Below, in pieces: positions 47,144-57,958 of a stretch of 63,284 bases of DNA. How positions within the stretch are numbered: the stretch's first letter is position 1; every line of letters begins with the position of its first letter. Source of the stretch: Calothrix sp. CSU_2_0 (lineage in GTDB: Bacteria > Cyanobacteriota > Cyanobacteriia > Cyanobacteriales > Nostocaceae); assembly GCA_012034595.1 (NCBI GenBank), contig JAAUPE010000019.1, forward strand, positions 1-63,284, written 5' to 3'. The translations under genes and the position numbers were made by a program. The notes below the pieces were generated by a model. The model saw nothing but the letters and a program-made list of their open reading frames with translations, did not search any database and was not told the DNA's origin.

Positions 47144-47625
47144 CAGTAATCTCCCTTAAATTTCGATTGTTACCTGAAGATAACTTCAGGGGAATTACTG
47201 AGGCAACCGCAAATATGCTGGAGAAAAGACTGTAAATAATCACTAAAAGTTACTATTTTTAGTGATTTTTAATATCAGTATTATCGTTTAATCTTTAATA
47301 AAATTTGCTGTAAATTCTGTTTTTCGAGGAATAGCTAATATTTTAGATTGGTATAATTTATTTTTATTTGTCAAGGATATCTAAAAACTTTATTCTATTT
47401 TTGTGTTTAAAAGAATTTTTTTTGCTACCAAAGTCCCACGGAGTCGGAGTTATGGGAATTTCTCTGTTTAATTTTTGGGTGGGTAAGCATAAACTCAAAA
47501 TGTTCGTCGCTATAGAAAATCAGAAGGCAAAAAATTAAATAAAGGTACTGAAGTTGCTCGGTTTGAGGAACTTCAACACAAATCGAAGCTAAAAAACAGG
47601 TAAATCAAAAACTAGGTACATACTA
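47144..47625. promoter_or_regulatory. Region upstream of DAHP synthase with inverted repeat
   Basis: About 480 bp, AT-rich. At 47238-47267 AATCACTAAAA and TTTTAGTGATT form an 11-bp stem. It lies 95 bp upstream of the minus-strand pilin-like gene and 360 bp upstream of the synthase, so it may be an operator. No gene is seen. Confidence 0.45.
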
Positions 47626-48720
47626 ATGATTATTGTAATTAAACCCCAAACTCCTACACTTGAAATCGATCGCATTATAAATGAACTCAGCCACTATCCT
47701 GTAAGTATTGAAAAGTTGCAGGGAAAATATAAGGTTGTTATTGGCTTGGTGGGGGAAACTAATTCGATTAATCTCGATAATATCCAACAAATTAGTGCTT
47801 GCATCGAGCAGGTGATTCGCGTTAAACAACCTTTCAAACGAGCTTCTTTGGAATATCGCTTTGGGGAACCTTCGGAAATTGCTGTTTCTACTCCCAATGG
47901 CATAGTGACTTTTGGGCAAAATCACCCGCTTGTTGTGATTGCTGGTCCTTGTTCGGTGGAAAATGAAGAGATGATTGTGGAGACTGCCCAACTGGTAAAA
48001 GCTGCTGGTGGTCAATTTCTTCGAGGTGGAGCATACAAACCCCGTACTTCTCCTTATGCTTTCCAAGGACATGGGGAAAGCGCTCTAAATCTGTTGGCAA
48101 AAGCTCGTGAAGCTACAGGTTTAGGGATTATTACTGAGGTTATGGATACGAGCGATTTGGAGGTGGTTGCTGAGGTTGCGGATGTGGTGCAAATTGGTGC
48201 TAGAAATATGCAGAATTTCTCGTTGTTAAAGAAAGCTGGTGCAACTGGTAAGCCAATTTTACTGAAGCGGGGCATGTCTGCGACGATTGAGGAATGGTTA
48301 ATGGCTGCGGAATATATTCTTGCTACTGGTAATCCGAATGTGATTTTGTGCGAGCGTGGTATTCGTAATTTCGATCGCCAATATACGCGAAATACTCTCG
48401 ATCTATCTGTGGTTCCCGTGTTGAGAACTTTGACCCATTTACCAATTACCATCGATCCCAGCCATGCTACTGGTTACTCCCAGTATGTACCAACGATGGC
48501 AAAAGCCGCGATCGCAGTGGGAACTGATGCTTTGATGATTGAGGTACATCCTAATCCAAAAGCTGCTTTGTGCGATGGTCCACAGTCGCTGACTCCTCCT
48601 GATTTTCTGGAGTTAATGCAGGAGATTCATCCTTTGGCTCAATATTTTGGACGGGGTAAGGGGTTTTCGACTGCTACAAGTGGACGGGTTGCGACAACTT
48701 TTGCTACTGCCAGTTTGTAG
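47626..48720 (+). CDS. aroF: 3-deoxy-7-phosphoheptulonate synthase (DAHP synthase), type I-beta
   Basis: 364 residues. It condenses PEP and erythrose-4-phosphate, opening the shikimate pathway. An N-terminal ferredoxin-like regulatory domain (about 1-75) precedes the barrel, with GPCSVENEEMIVETA, FLRGGAYKPRTSPYAFQG, ILLKRGMSATIEEW, CERGIRNFD and PITIDPSHATGYSQY, all in expected order. The N-terminal domain is the kind that can confer feedback inhibition by aromatic products. Located 276 bp before fused trpEG, it would supply chorismate to the trp genes that follow. Confidence 0.92.
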   Translation: MIIVIKPQTPTLEIDRIINELSHYPVSIEKLQGKYKVVIGLVGETNSINLDNIQQISACIEQVIRVKQPFKRASLEYRFGEPSEIAVSTPNGIVTFGQNHPLVVIAGPCSVENEEMIVETAQLVKAAGGQFLRGGAYKPRTSPYAFQGHGESALNLLAKAREATGLGIITEVMDTSDLEVVAEVADVVQIGARNMQNFSLLKKAGATGKPILLKRGMSATIEEWLMAAEYILATGNPNVILCERGIRNFDRQYTRNTLDLSVVPVLRTLTHLPITIDPSHATGYSQYVPTMAKAAIAVGTDALMIEVHPNPKAALCDGPQSLTPPDFLELMQEIHPLAQYFGRGKGFSTATSGRVATTFATASL

Positions 48721-48996
48721 ATGATTAAGAGTTTAGTTTTCGTTTCTGGGTAAGAAAATTTTATTTTACATCTTTTCGGAAATTTTCTACCCAGACTTTT
48801 AGGGGATGTTATTTAAGTGGACTCTTGATAATTTATAGCTGTTTTGGGCAAATGTACCGCATCTTTTTTATCTCACCTGAAAAGAGCGCAAAATTGGTCT
48901 AAATCAAGCTAAAAGATATACTTGCATTAATATTCCACAGCATTAGCATTATTAGTTATTCATCCATTTGTTTATCTGGTTTCTGAGGTAACGAGA

Positions 48997-51192
48997 ATGA
49001 GTTTTGATACAGGCAGCTACTCTACTAAAGGCGGAATTTTTGTATCGCGATCGCTAACTAATATTGGCATCGATACGGCAACAGATGAGGTTTTGATGCG
49101 TTTGGATTCCCAGCGCGGGGGTTTATTAGCTAGTAGTTATGAGTACCCAGGACGTTACAAAAGATGGGCGATTGGTTTTGTCAATCCTCCTTTAGAGATA
49201 GCTACCCGTGATAGTTCTTTTACAATTACAGCACACAACGAACGCGGTAAAGTATTGCTCGACTATGTGGCAGAAATCTTGGATGATGGTGCAGATTTAA
49301 TCGGTGTCGATCGAGTTGGTAATGCGATAACTGGTTTTATTAAACCTAGCGATCGCTTATTTTCGGAGGAGGAACGCAGTAAGCAACCATCTGTGTTTAC
49401 TGTGGTGCGGCAAATCCTGGCTGCTTTTACGAGTCCAGAGGATGAGCATTTAGGGCTTTATGGGGCATTTGGTTACGATTTGGTGTTTCAGTTCGAGCAA
49501 ATGCCTAAGTCTTTGGAACGGGCAGCCGACCAACGGGATTTGGTATTATATTTACCCGATGAGTTAATTGTTGTCGATTACCATTTGCAACAAGCGTTCC
49601 GCTTGCAGTACGATTTTGTGACTAAAAATGGTAGCACTAGAGATTTACCCCGTACTGGTGAAATTATAGATTACCGGGGTAAGCGTTTAACTGCAACTCA
49701 ATCCTCTGACCACAAACCGGGAGAATACGAGCAACAGGTAAATATTGCCCTTGATTATTTCCGTCGTGGGGATTTATTTGAAGTTGTTCCCGGTCAAAGT
49801 TTCTTCCAAACCTGTGAAACTTCCCCAACTCAACTTTTCCGCACGTTGCGCGAAATTAATCCTAGTCCCTATGGGTTTATTTTTAATTTGGGTGGGGAAT
49901 ATTTAATTGGTGCATCTCCGGAAATGTTTGTCCGGGTTGATGGTAGAAGGGTGGAAACTTGTCCAATTAGTGGTACTATTCGTCGCGGACAAACTGCAAT
50001 CGATGACGCAGCACAGATTCAAAAATTATTGAACTCCCGCAAGGATGAATCTGAACTGACCATGTGTACCGATGTCGATCGCAATGATAAATCGCGAATT
50101 TGCGAACCGGGGACAGTTAGGGTGATTGGTCGTCGTCAAATCGAATTATACAGCCATCTCATCCATACCGTAGACCATGTGGAAGGACTGATGCGACCCG
50201 AATTCGACGCTTTGGATGCTTTCCTCACCCATCTTTGGGCAGTTACAGTTACGGGAGCTCCTAAGCGATCGGCAATGCAATTTTTGGAGCAGTACGAACG
50301 TAGTCCTCGACGTTGGTATGGTGGGGCAGTTGGTTGTATCAATTTTAACGGTAATTTGAATACTGGTTTAATTCTCCGCACCATCCAGTTAAAAGATGCG
50401 ATCGCGACTGTTCGGGTTGGGGCAACGGTGCTTTATGATTCCGATCCGGAAGCTGAAGCTCAGGAAACAGTTACTAAAGCTGCTGCGATGATGCAGGCAT
50501 TACACCAAGCAAATCGGCAAAAACCGGATTTACTCAAGATAGTTACCCTCGACCAACAAGAAGCAAATCCAGCATCGGGTAAACGGGTTTTATTAATTGA
50601 CTACGAAGACTCGTTTGTCCACACTTTAGCTAACTATATTCGGCAAACAGGGGCAACAGTAACAACATTAAGACATGGCTTTGCCGAATCACTTTTTGAT
50701 AGCGAAAAACCAGACTTAGTAATTTTATCACCTGGTCCCGGAAGTCCTAGTGAATTTAGGATTAAAGAGACAATTCAAGCTTGTAAGAAACGGCAAATTC
50801 CCCTGTTTGGAGTATGTTTAGGATTGCAAGCGATCGTCGAAGCTCATGGAGGAGAGTTAGGGATACTTGATTATCCTCAACATGGGAAAGTATCGCTAGT
50901 TTCTGTGGTGGATCGAAATTCTGTAGCATTTAAGGATTTGCCGGAATCATTTGAAGTTGGTAGATATCATTCTTTATACGCATTGCCTGAGAGTTTACCC
51001 GCAGAATTGAGAGTGACAGCAGTTTCTGAAGATGGGGTAATTATGGGTATTGAACATCAGAGTTTACCGATTGCTGGTGTGCAATTTCATCCAGAATCTA
51101 TTATGACTTTGAGCGAAGGTGTGGGATTAGCAATTGTTAAAAATGTAGTCAGTGCTTTGACGATGAAAAAAGCTATTTCTGTATTGGTCTGA
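48997..51192 (+). CDS. trpE: Fused anthranilate synthase TrpE-TrpG
   Basis: 731 residues joining both subunits. Component I (about 1-515) has GASPEMFVRVDGRRVETCPI, SGTIRRGQT and TDVDRNDKSRICEPG. Component II is a class I glutamine amidotransferase (about 525-725), with ILSPGPGSPSEF, nucleophile Cys in GVCLGLQAIVEAHGG and VQFHPESIM. It makes anthranilate from chorismate and glutamine. Fused forms are found in rhizobia and in accessory trp sets of cyanobacteria, while housekeeping TrpE is usually separate. A GAGGTAACGAG site precedes the ATG. It heads the trp cluster. Confidence 0.94.
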   Translation: MSFDTGSYSTKGGIFVSRSLTNIGIDTATDEVLMRLDSQRGGLLASSYEYPGRYKRWAIGFVNPPLEIATRDSSFTITAHNERGKVLLDYVAEILDDGADLIGVDRVGNAITGFIKPSDRLFSEEERSKQPSVFTVVRQILAAFTSPEDEHLGLYGAFGYDLVFQFEQMPKSLERAADQRDLVLYLPDELIVVDYHLQQAFRLQYDFVTKNGSTRDLPRTGEIIDYRGKRLTATQSSDHKPGEYEQQVNIALDYFRRGDLFEVVPGQSFFQTCETSPTQLFRTLREINPSPYGFIFNLGGEYLIGASPEMFVRVDGRRVETCPISGTIRRGQTAIDDAAQIQKLLNSRKDESELTMCTDVDRNDKSRICEPGTVRVIGRRQIELYSHLIHTVDHVEGLMRPEFDALDAFLTHLWAVTVTGAPKRSAMQFLEQYERSPRRWYGGAVGCINFNGNLNTGLILRTIQLKDAIATVRVGATVLYDSDPEAEAQETVTKAAAMMQALHQANRQKPDLLKIVTLDQQEANPASGKRVLLIDYEDSFVHTLANYIRQTGATVTTLRHGFAESLFDSEKPDLVILSPGPGSPSEFRIKETIQACKKRQIPLFGVCLGLQAIVEAHGGELGILDYPQHGKVSLVSVVDRNSVAFKDLPESFEVGRYHSLYALPESLPAELRVTAVSEDGVIMGIEHQSLPIAGVQFHPESIMTLSEGVGLAIVKNVVSALTMKKAISVLV

Positions 51193-51467
51193 ATTGCTAG
51201 AAACCTGGTTTCTCCCCATACAAAATCTCAAATCAAACACGATAAATATCAGAAACCGGGTTTCTCTACAATCAAAAATTTCCGAATCGCTTTACTACAA
51301 TTCTAATCAATATTTGTAGTTTCTTTGATTCATATTCCTTCTAGCATCACCAACACCAAAAATAAAATGTTGGGTTTAGCACTCGCTGACACCCAACCTA
51401 CAGAATAGCTTGAGAAATCTAGTTTCTTGACCAACAAAAAATCTCCAAATAACTTTAGAAAAGAATT
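51193..51467. repeat. Two short palindromes and a hairpin-repeat fragment between trpE and trpC
   Basis: AGAAACCTGGTTTCT (51199-51213) and AGAAACCGGGTTTCT (51251-51265) are two 15-nt palindromes 37 bp apart, members of a dispersed repeat family. ATGTTGGGTTTAG ... CACCCAACCTAC follows near 51368-51407. No attenuator is apparent. Confidence 0.7.
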
Positions 51468-52319
51468 ATGTTGAATTTCCAACAAGAGAATCAAGTCACA
51501 TTACAACCTCCAAAACCACGTCATATTCTCGAAGAAATTGTTTTACACAAACAGCAAGAAGTTGAGTTAATGTATGAAGAATTAGCTTTTGCTGAGTTAA
51601 AAAATCAAGTTACTTCTGCTCCCATTGTCCGGGATTTTTTAGCAGCAATTCGCCAAAATCCGAATAAACCTAGCATTATTGCTGAAGTCAAGAAAGCTTC
51701 ACCAAGTAAAGGTGTTATTCGTGATGATTTTAATCCAGTTGAGATTGCTTTAGCTTACGAATATGGTGGTGCTAGTTGTATTTCTGTGTTGACGGATGAA
51801 AAGTTCTTTCAAGGTGGCTTTGAAAATTTACAACTAATTAGAAGTCGGGTAAATATACCTCTTCTTTGTAAGGAGTTTATTATTGACCCTTATCAAATCT
51901 ACTTTGCGAGATTTAAAGGGGCAGATGCAATTCTTTTGATTGCGGCAATTTTGGATGATGGCACTATTCAAGATTTTTTGCAGGTTGCTCGCAGTTTAAA
52001 AATGACTGTTTTGGTTGAGGTGCATACTTTAAATGAATTGGACAGAGTTTTAGCGATTCCGGGGATTAATTTGGTGGGAATTAATAACCGAAATTTAGAA
52101 GACTTTAGTGTTGATTTGGCAATAACTGAAGATTTACTATTACAGCGTAGAGATGTATTGGAAAAACTAGATATTACTGTTGTGAGTGAGTCTGGTTTGT
52201 ATGCAGCTAGTGATTTAGCTTTTGTGTTAAAAGCTGGTGCTGAGGCGGTTTTGGTTGGTGAGTCGTTGGTGAGGCAAGCTGATGTTGAGCAAGCGATTAA
52301 GCAGCTTTTGAGGAGATAA
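51468..52319 (+). CDS. trpC: Indole-3-glycerol phosphate synthase
   Basis: 283 residues, single-function TrpC barrel forming indole-3-glycerol phosphate. Key segments are [27 protein letters not shown] with catalytic Lys, [39 protein letters not shown] and VSESGLY. It has a longer N-terminal tail than usual (about 20 residues). It lies 275 bp after trpE and 88 bp before trpA, where a short repeat (CCGCCATAGATGCGG type) sits. Confidence 0.93.
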   Translation: MLNFQQENQVTLQPPKPRHILEEIVLHKQQEVELMYEELAFAELKNQVTSAPIVRDFLAAIRQNPNKPSIIAEVKKASPSKGVIRDDFNPVEIALAYEYGGASCISVLTDEKFFQGGFENLQLIRSRVNIPLLCKEFIIDPYQIYFARFKGADAILLIAAILDDGTIQDFLQVARSLKMTVLVEVHTLNELDRVLAIPGINLVGINNRNLEDFSVDLAITEDLLLQRRDVLEKLDITVVSESGLYAASDLAFVLKAGAEAVLVGESLVRQADVEQAIKQLLRR

Positions 52320-52407
52320 ACCGCCATAGATGCGGAGCAGCTTCCGAAGGTAGACGCGGAGAGCGCCAAGAATAAGGATGGAAAGAGGTTTTTTAGGAGT
52401 TTAAATT
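52320..52407. repeat. Small dispersed repeat between trpC and trpA
   Basis: CCGCCATAGATGCGGAGCAG at 52321-52340, continuing GAAGGTAGACGCGGAGAGCG, is a GC-rich short repeat type often seen between cyanobacterial genes. TAGGAG at 52395-52400 serves trpA. Confidence 0.5.
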
Positions 52408-53199
52408 ATGGTATCTATTTCTAAGCATTTTGAGTTTTTGAGAACAGCGAATAAATGTGCTTTAATTCCTTTTATCACAGCAGGAGACCCGGATTTAGAA
52501 AATACTGCTGAGGCTTTACGACTTTTGGATGCTAGTGGTGCAGATTTTATCGAGCTTGGTGTTCCTTATTCGGATTCTTTAGCTGATGGTCTAATCATTC
52601 AAGCTGCTGCTAGTCGTGCGTTGAAAAAGGGTATTTGTTTGGCTGATATTTTAAGTATGGTGCAGTCGATGACTCGGAGTTTAAAGTCGCAAATTATTCT
52701 TTTTACTTACTACAATCCGATTCTGAATGTGGGGACTGAAAAATTTGTAAAACAAGCTGCGGATGCTGGAATTAAAGGTTTGGTTGTACCCGATTTACCT
52801 TTGGAGGAAGCTGGTGATTTGATTAATTTTGCGGAAACCTATGGGATTGAGGTGACTTTACTGGTGACTCCAAATAGCCCTTTGGAGAGGATTAAGGAAA
52901 TTGCTCGTCAGTCGCAAGGGTTTATTTATTTAGTCAGCGTTACAGGAGTTACAGGAGTGCGATCGCAAGCGCAAACACGGGTTAAGGATGTACTTAGGGA
53001 AATTCGTGATGTCACAAGTAAACCGATTGGGGTTGGTTTTGGGATTTCGACTCCGGAACAAGCTCGTCAAATGCGTGAATGGGGTGCAGATGCGGTAATT
53101 GTTGGTAGCGCTTTTGTGCAGCGTTTGGGAGAAAACACACCTTACAACGGTTTACGGGCTATTCGTGAATTTTGCAGCGATTTGAAAGCGGCAATTTGA
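52408..53199 (+). CDS. trpA: Tryptophan synthase alpha chain
   Basis: 263 residues. It cleaves indole-3-glycerol phosphate to indole and G3P. Catalytic Glu and Asp are in [17 protein letters not shown]; the phosphate site is [10 protein letters not shown] and [12 protein letters not shown]. Complete. A GGAG site precedes the ATG. It works with TrpB encoded 193 bp downstream. Confidence 0.94.
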   Translation: MVSISKHFEFLRTANKCALIPFITAGDPDLENTAEALRLLDASGADFIELGVPYSDSLADGLIIQAAASRALKKGICLADILSMVQSMTRSLKSQIILFTYYNPILNVGTEKFVKQAADAGIKGLVVPDLPLEEAGDLINFAETYGIEVTLLVTPNSPLERIKEIARQSQGFIYLVSVTGVTGVRSQAQTRVKDVLREIRDVTSKPIGVGFGISTPEQARQMREWGADAVIVGSAFVQRLGENTPYNGLRAIREFCSDLKAAI

Positions 53200-53392
53200 T
53201 TTTGGGCAATGGGGATTGGGGATTGGGCATTGAGAATAAATCTAAAATCCAAAGCTTGTACTGAGCGACAGCGAATGTATCCAAAATCTAAAATCCAAAA
53301 TCCAAAATCGGATGACGAGAAAGCAATTAATTAATTGCTTTCGTGTCTCAAACCCCTTAATTTATTTTTCAACATGATTTTTAGGAGATGAC
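53200..53392. repeat. Heptamer-type repeats between trpA and trpB
   Basis: It contains GGGGATTGGG units near 53209-53235, and AAAATC(C/T) units near 53280-53310 (AAAATCTAAAATCC), with a small TGAGCGACAGCGAATGTATC repeat between. AGGAGATGAC directly precedes trpB as ribosome-binding site. Confidence 0.6.
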
Positions 53393-54616
53393 ATGTTATT
53401 AAACGTACAAAACCCTGCAATTAATCGAGAGCCTGATATTAACGGTCGATTTGGTCAGTTTGGTGGTAAATTCGTTCCAGAAACCTTAATGCCGGCTTTA
53501 AGTGAGTTAGAAACTGCGTTTCACAAGTACTACAACGATGCTGATTTTCAAGCCGAATTACAAGGTCTTTTACGGGATTATGTGGGACGTGCAACCCCGC
53601 TTTACTTTGCGGAACGATTAACTAAATATTATGCTCGTCCCGATGGTACTGGAGCGCAGATTTACTTAAAGCGTGAGGATTTAAATCATACTGGCGCTCA
53701 CAAAATTAATAACGCTTTGGCTCAGGTGCTACTCGCTCGACGCATGGGTAAAAAGCGGATTATTGCGGAAACTGGTGCGGGTCAACATGGTGTAGCAACG
53801 GCAACAGTCTGCGCTCGTTTCGGTTTGGAATGTGTCATTTATATGGGCATTCATGATATGGAACGACAAGCTTTAAATGTGTTCCGAATGCGGTTGATGG
53901 GGGCTGAAGTTCGTCCTGTGGAAGCGGGAACTGGTACACTCAAAGATGCGACTTCGGAAGCGATTCGCGATTGGGTGACGAATGTGGAAACAACACATTA
54001 TATCCTGGGTTCGGTCGCTGGTCCCCATCCCTATCCAATGATGGTACGGGAATTTCAAGCGGTGATTGGTCAGGAAACTCGCGCTCAAGCAATGGAAAAA
54101 TGGGGTGGTTTACCGGATATTTTACTTGCTTGTGTGGGTGGTGGTTCCAATGCGATCGGACTGTTTCATGAGTTTGTGGATGAGTCATCTGTGCGTTTAA
54201 TTGGGGTTGAAGCTGCTGGTGAGGGAATCGACACGGATAAACATGCGGCAACTTTAACACTCGGTCGTGTCGGTGTTCTACATGGGGCAAAAAGCTATGT
54301 TTTGCAAGATGGGGACGGTCAAATTACCGAAGCGCACTCGATTAGCGCTGGTTTAGATTATCCCGGTGTGGGACCAGAACACAGCTACTTGAAGGATATG
54401 AAACGTGCTGAATATTACAGTATTACCGACGAACAAGCTTTAGCTGCATTTCAACGGTTGTCCCAACTCGAAGGAATTATTCCCGCATTAGAAACATCCC
54501 ATGCGATCGCATTCCTAGAAAGCTTGTGTCCCCAGCTTGTTGGTAGTCCCAAAATTGTGATTAACTGTTCTGGACGGGGTGATAAGGATGTGCAAACCGT
54601 AGCGAAATATTTTTGA
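53393..54616 (+). CDS. trpB: Tryptophan synthase beta chain
   Basis: 407 residues, PLP enzyme joining indole and serine. The start [17 protein letters not shown] is typical of TrpB1. The PLP lysine is in [20 protein letters not shown], the phosphate loop is [15 protein letters not shown], and the C-terminal NCSGRGDKD is present. Complete; it belongs with trpA. Upstream 321 bp follow before the porin gene. Confidence 0.95.
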   Translation: MLLNVQNPAINREPDINGRFGQFGGKFVPETLMPALSELETAFHKYYNDADFQAELQGLLRDYVGRATPLYFAERLTKYYARPDGTGAQIYLKREDLNHTGAHKINNALAQVLLARRMGKKRIIAETGAGQHGVATATVCARFGLECVIYMGIHDMERQALNVFRMRLMGAEVRPVEAGTGTLKDATSEAIRDWVTNVETTHYILGSVAGPHPYPMMVREFQAVIGQETRAQAMEKWGGLPDILLACVGGGSNAIGLFHEFVDESSVRLIGVEAAGEGIDTDKHAATLTLGRVGVLHGAKSYVLQDGDGQITEAHSISAGLDYPGVGPEHSYLKDMKRAEYYSITDEQALAAFQRLSQLEGIIPALETSHAIAFLESLCPQLVGSPKIVINCSGRGDKDVQTVAKYF

Positions 54617-54937
54617 TTTTTGATTTTTTTAATTTTGGGTTACTTGCATAAAATTAAAAGTGCGATCGCTAAGTATAGTAGACATCTCCAGAAAATATGT
54701 AGAGACGTAGCATTGCTACGCGAATTGTCTAGTTAACAAGATTACCCATGCGATCGCAATTCGTAATTTTAATTTTTCTAGCTGATATCGCTTTTATTGA
54801 GATAATTAGACTGGTTATTCAAGTAATTTGTCAGGCTCTTTTTTCAAATTAGTATTTTTAGTTCTGTGTCACTCAATATTTCAATTACTTAGTAATAGCA
54901 AGTCCGAAGTTTAATTAATCACAATCAATTATTCAGC
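54617..54937. repeat. Intergenic region with palindromic repeat copy C
   Basis: At 54682-54732 TAGACATCTCC-AGAAAATATG-TAGAGACGTAGCA is followed by TTGCTACG and then CGAATTGTC: a copy of the repeat at 39818 with an altered right arm. HIP1 sites at about 54662 and 54750 are the only other features. Confidence 0.65.
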
Positions 54938-56692
54938 ATGAAAAAACAAAGTTTGTCATTGGATGCCTTGATAGCAAACAAATTTCAGCAAAAACTGTTG
55001 AATAATTGTCTAGCTGGAGGAGTAACTATATTATCTTTTTTACTCCTAAATACAGTTCTAAATACTTATACTGTGAGTGCGGAAACAACTGATTTTCCGA
55101 CTAACTTTTCTTCAATAAAAATAGCAGATTCAGTAAATTTAGAATCAGCAAAACAACCGGAATCAGAAGCAAATACATCTGAAATGAATCAGGTGACAAA
55201 TGTCAACCAACTCAGTGATGTTCAACCAACTGATTGGGCATTTCAAGCTTTACAATCCCTAGTGGAGCGGTATGGTTGCATTGCTGGGTATCCAAATTCG
55301 ACTTTCCGGGGTAATCGGGCAATGACTCGCTATGAGTTTGCAGCTGGACTCAATGCTTGTTTGGAACGGGTTAATGAACTGATTGCCACTGCGACTAACA
55401 ACTTAGCGAAAAAAGAAGATTTAGAAACCTTACAGAAGCTACAAGAAGAATTTACCGCAGAATTAGCAACTTTACGCGGTCGAGTTGATACCCTCGAAGC
55501 TAAAACAGCCGAACTCGAAGCAAATCAATTTTCTACAACCACCAAACTCCAAGGTCAAGTAATCATTTCTGCCAATACTGGAGGTTTTAGCGGAGACAGA
55601 ATTATTGATGCGACAGGTAGGCAAGTTACTCGACAACCGAATGCGACTATCGCATTTCGAGCCGGAATAGACTTAAATACTAGCTTTAGTGGAACTGACT
55701 TGCTCAAAGTTAGACTCGAACAAGGTAGTGGTTTTGATGAAAATGGTCAACCTGTTGGTGGCAAAGATAATGCAGCAGGTTTTCTCGAACCATTTTTTGG
55801 TAGCGCACTCGATTATTCGATCAATCCCCCCACAAGTGGAAAGCTGGAACTATCAAGATTGTATTACTCTTTTGCACCGACTCAAGACTTAAATATTTCC
55901 ATTGGTCCAGCGATTCGTGCAGCTGATTTTATGGATTTCAACAGTTATGCATCGCTTAGTTTCCGCGATTTTGGTACTCAAGCTTTTTCGAGTAACTATA
56001 TTCTGTTCCCAATCAATTTTCCCAGTGGAGGAGCATTAATTAGTTGGAAACCAGGGAATGGTGCATTGTCTATACGAGCTGCCTATGCAGCAGCAGACGT
56101 GTTTAATCCTGGAGATGAAGGACCAATTAACGGTACTTTACCATTTACACAAGTGCTGTACCCCAACGATTTTAGACCAACAGTTCCAGGAAGTCCTCCT
56201 AGTCCTCGTGGTTCTAGGGGTTTATTTGGCGACACATATCAGGGTACTGTGGAAGTCGAATACGCTCCTTCGCGAAATTTTGCCTTGAGGTTGCAATATG
56301 CAGGAGGTGAGGTATTTACTAATCATTTTGATGCGATCGCGGCAAATGTTGAAGTTACACTAGCTGAGAAGTTTGGTATTTTTGGACGCTACGGTTACTC
56401 GAACTATAATGGTACTGCTTTTGGTGATATCAGCCCTAATTATTGGATGGCTGGAATTGCCATGCGTGACCTGTTTACAAGGGGTTCTTTAGCGGGTTTT
56501 GCGGTGGGTCAGCCTTTTATTGTAGCTGAAATTGGTGATGCGACTCAGACTAATTATGAGTTGTTTTATAACTACCCGTTCAGTAGAAATATCCAAGTAA
56601 CTCCTGCGATTCAGATAATTGAAAATGCTGGGAATCAAGGTAGTAATGGTACTATTTATTCGGGTAGTTTACGGACGGTATTTTCTTTTTAG
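54938..56692 (+). CDS. SLH-domain outer membrane porin (OprB / iron-uptake porin family)
   Basis: 584 residues. A signal region is at about 28-50. An SLH domain covers about 90-145 (SDVQPTDWAFQALQSLVERY, GYPNSTFRGNRAMTRYEFAA), which ties the outer membrane to peptidoglycan. A coiled coil (about 150-200, LETLQKLQEEFTAELATLRG) precedes a beta barrel of the carbohydrate-selective porin type ending in aromatic residue F (SLRTVFSF). Such porins transport small solutes or metals. Its place between trpB and trpD is striking; uptake or release of an aromatic product would fit, but position alone is the evidence. Confidence 0.9.
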   Translation: MKKQSLSLDALIANKFQQKLLNNCLAGGVTILSFLLLNTVLNTYTVSAETTDFPTNFSSIKIADSVNLESAKQPESEANTSEMNQVTNVNQLSDVQPTDWAFQALQSLVERYGCIAGYPNSTFRGNRAMTRYEFAAGLNACLERVNELIATATNNLAKKEDLETLQKLQEEFTAELATLRGRVDTLEAKTAELEANQFSTTTKLQGQVIISANTGGFSGDRIIDATGRQVTRQPNATIAFRAGIDLNTSFSGTDLLKVRLEQGSGFDENGQPVGGKDNAAGFLEPFFGSALDYSINPPTSGKLELSRLYYSFAPTQDLNISIGPAIRAADFMDFNSYASLSFRDFGTQAFSSNYILFPINFPSGGALISWKPGNGALSIRAAYAAADVFNPGDEGPINGTLPFTQVLYPNDFRPTVPGSPPSPRGSRGLFGDTYQGTVEVEYAPSRNFALRLQYAGGEVFTNHFDAIAANVEVTLAEKFGIFGRYGYSNYNGTAFGDISPNYWMAGIAMRDLFTRGSLAGFAVGQPFIVAEIGDATQTNYELFYNYPFSRNIQVTPAIQIIENAGNQGSNGTIYSGSLRTVFSF

Positions 56693-56853
56693 GTAACAGT
56701 TAAGTTAGCACAGCTAAAAGTAGGGTTTTAGGAGTGCTAAAACCCTACAATAAATGTGGTTTTTTACCATCATCATATTTTGTATTTTGCATCAATGCAT
56801 AAGTTTTGTGATTTAGCAATGTCATAATTTTTCATATATTTGGAGGTTAAACA

Positions 56854-57939
56854 ATGGTACTAACTAATGTCGAACAAAATTGGTCGGTAATATTACAGCA
56901 ATTACTCGATCGCGAATCTCTTTCTGTTTCCCAAGCTGCGGATTTGATGCAGGGTTGGTTGGAGGAAGTTATTCCTCCTGTGGTATCGGGTGCAATTTTA
57001 GCCGCAATTCAAGCTAAAGGTGTGTGTACTCAAGAATTATTAGGAATGGTTGAGGTTTTGCATAGACAATCAGTAAAGCCAAATCTAAGAAATCAAATTA
57101 TTAATAATCAACCACTTGTGGATACCTGTGGAACTGGTGGGGATGGTGCATCAACATTTAATATTTCTACTGCTGTTGCTTTTGTAGTGGCAGCATGTGG
57201 GGTAAAAGTTGCTAAACATGGCAATCGTTCAGCGTCGGGTAAAACCGGTTCTGCGGATGTTTTGGAAGCTTTGGGTGTAAATTTAAAGGTGAGTTCAGAA
57301 GTTGCTCAATTAGCATTAGAAGAAGTTGGGATTACTTTTTTGTTTGCACCAGATTGGCATCCCGCATTAAAAGCGATCGCACCTCTACGAAAAACTCTCA
57401 AGATACGCACTGTCTTTAATTTACTTGGTCCTTTACTCAATCCGTTATCTCCGACTGGACAGGTAATTGGTATTAATAATCCGGCTTTGCTGGAAACTTT
57501 TGCTGAGGTTCTCAATCATCTGGGAACTCGCAGGGGAATTACATTACATGGACGGGAAAGGTTAGATGAAGCTGGATTGGGAGATAAAACCGATTTAGTT
57601 ATTTTGGCAAATAAACAAATATATCGAGTTGAATTAGACCCAAAAGATTTAGGTATAAATCCAGCCCCAATTTCAATGTTAGCTGGTGGTGAGGTTAAGG
57701 AAAATGCCGAAATTCTCCAGGCTGTTTTGCAGGGTAAAGGAACTAAAGCACAGCAAGATGTGGTGGTTTTGAATGCTGCTTTAGCTTTATATGTTGGTGA
57801 GGTTGGTGAAAAAGTTCAATCAGATAGTAATGATTTTATTCGGGAATTTTCTAATACTGTAGTTATTGCAAGGGAGGCTATTCAAAGTGGCGAACCTTGG
57901 AAGAAATTGGAACAATTAGCTAAATTTGGAAATAAGTAA
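56854..57939 (+). CDS. trpD: Anthranilate phosphoribosyltransferase
   Basis: 361 residues. It transfers ribose phosphate from PRPP to anthranilate. The PRPP loop is [18 protein letters not shown], the second motif [20 protein letters not shown], and the anthranilate region [27 protein letters not shown] gives a good ribosome-binding site nine bases upstream. It completes the set, though trpF (PRA isomerase) is not seen in the window. Confidence 0.94.
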   Translation: MVLTNVEQNWSVILQQLLDRESLSVSQAADLMQGWLEEVIPPVVSGAILAAIQAKGVCTQELLGMVEVLHRQSVKPNLRNQIINNQPLVDTCGTGGDGASTFNISTAVAFVVAACGVKVAKHGNRSASGKTGSADVLEALGVNLKVSSEVAQLALEEVGITFLFAPDWHPALKAIAPLRKTLKIRTVFNLLGPLLNPLSPTGQVIGINNPALLETFAEVLNHLGTRRGITLHGRERLDEAGLGDKTDLVILANKQIYRVELDPKDLGINPAPISMLAGGEVKENAEILQAVLQGKGTKAQQDVVVLNAALALYVGEVGEKVQSDSNDFIREFSNTVVIAREAIQSGEPWKKLEQLAKFGNK

Positions 57940-57958
57940 AGAAGTAGGAGTTATTATA

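Noticed and set aside
53940-54290. Minus-strand His-rich 116-codon frame inside trpB
   Set aside because: Shadow frame of the highly conserved trpB coding sequence.
47626-57939. Calling the trp cluster a scytonemin biosynthetic cluster
   Set aside because: None of scyA-F is in the window; only the precursor-supply genes are seen.
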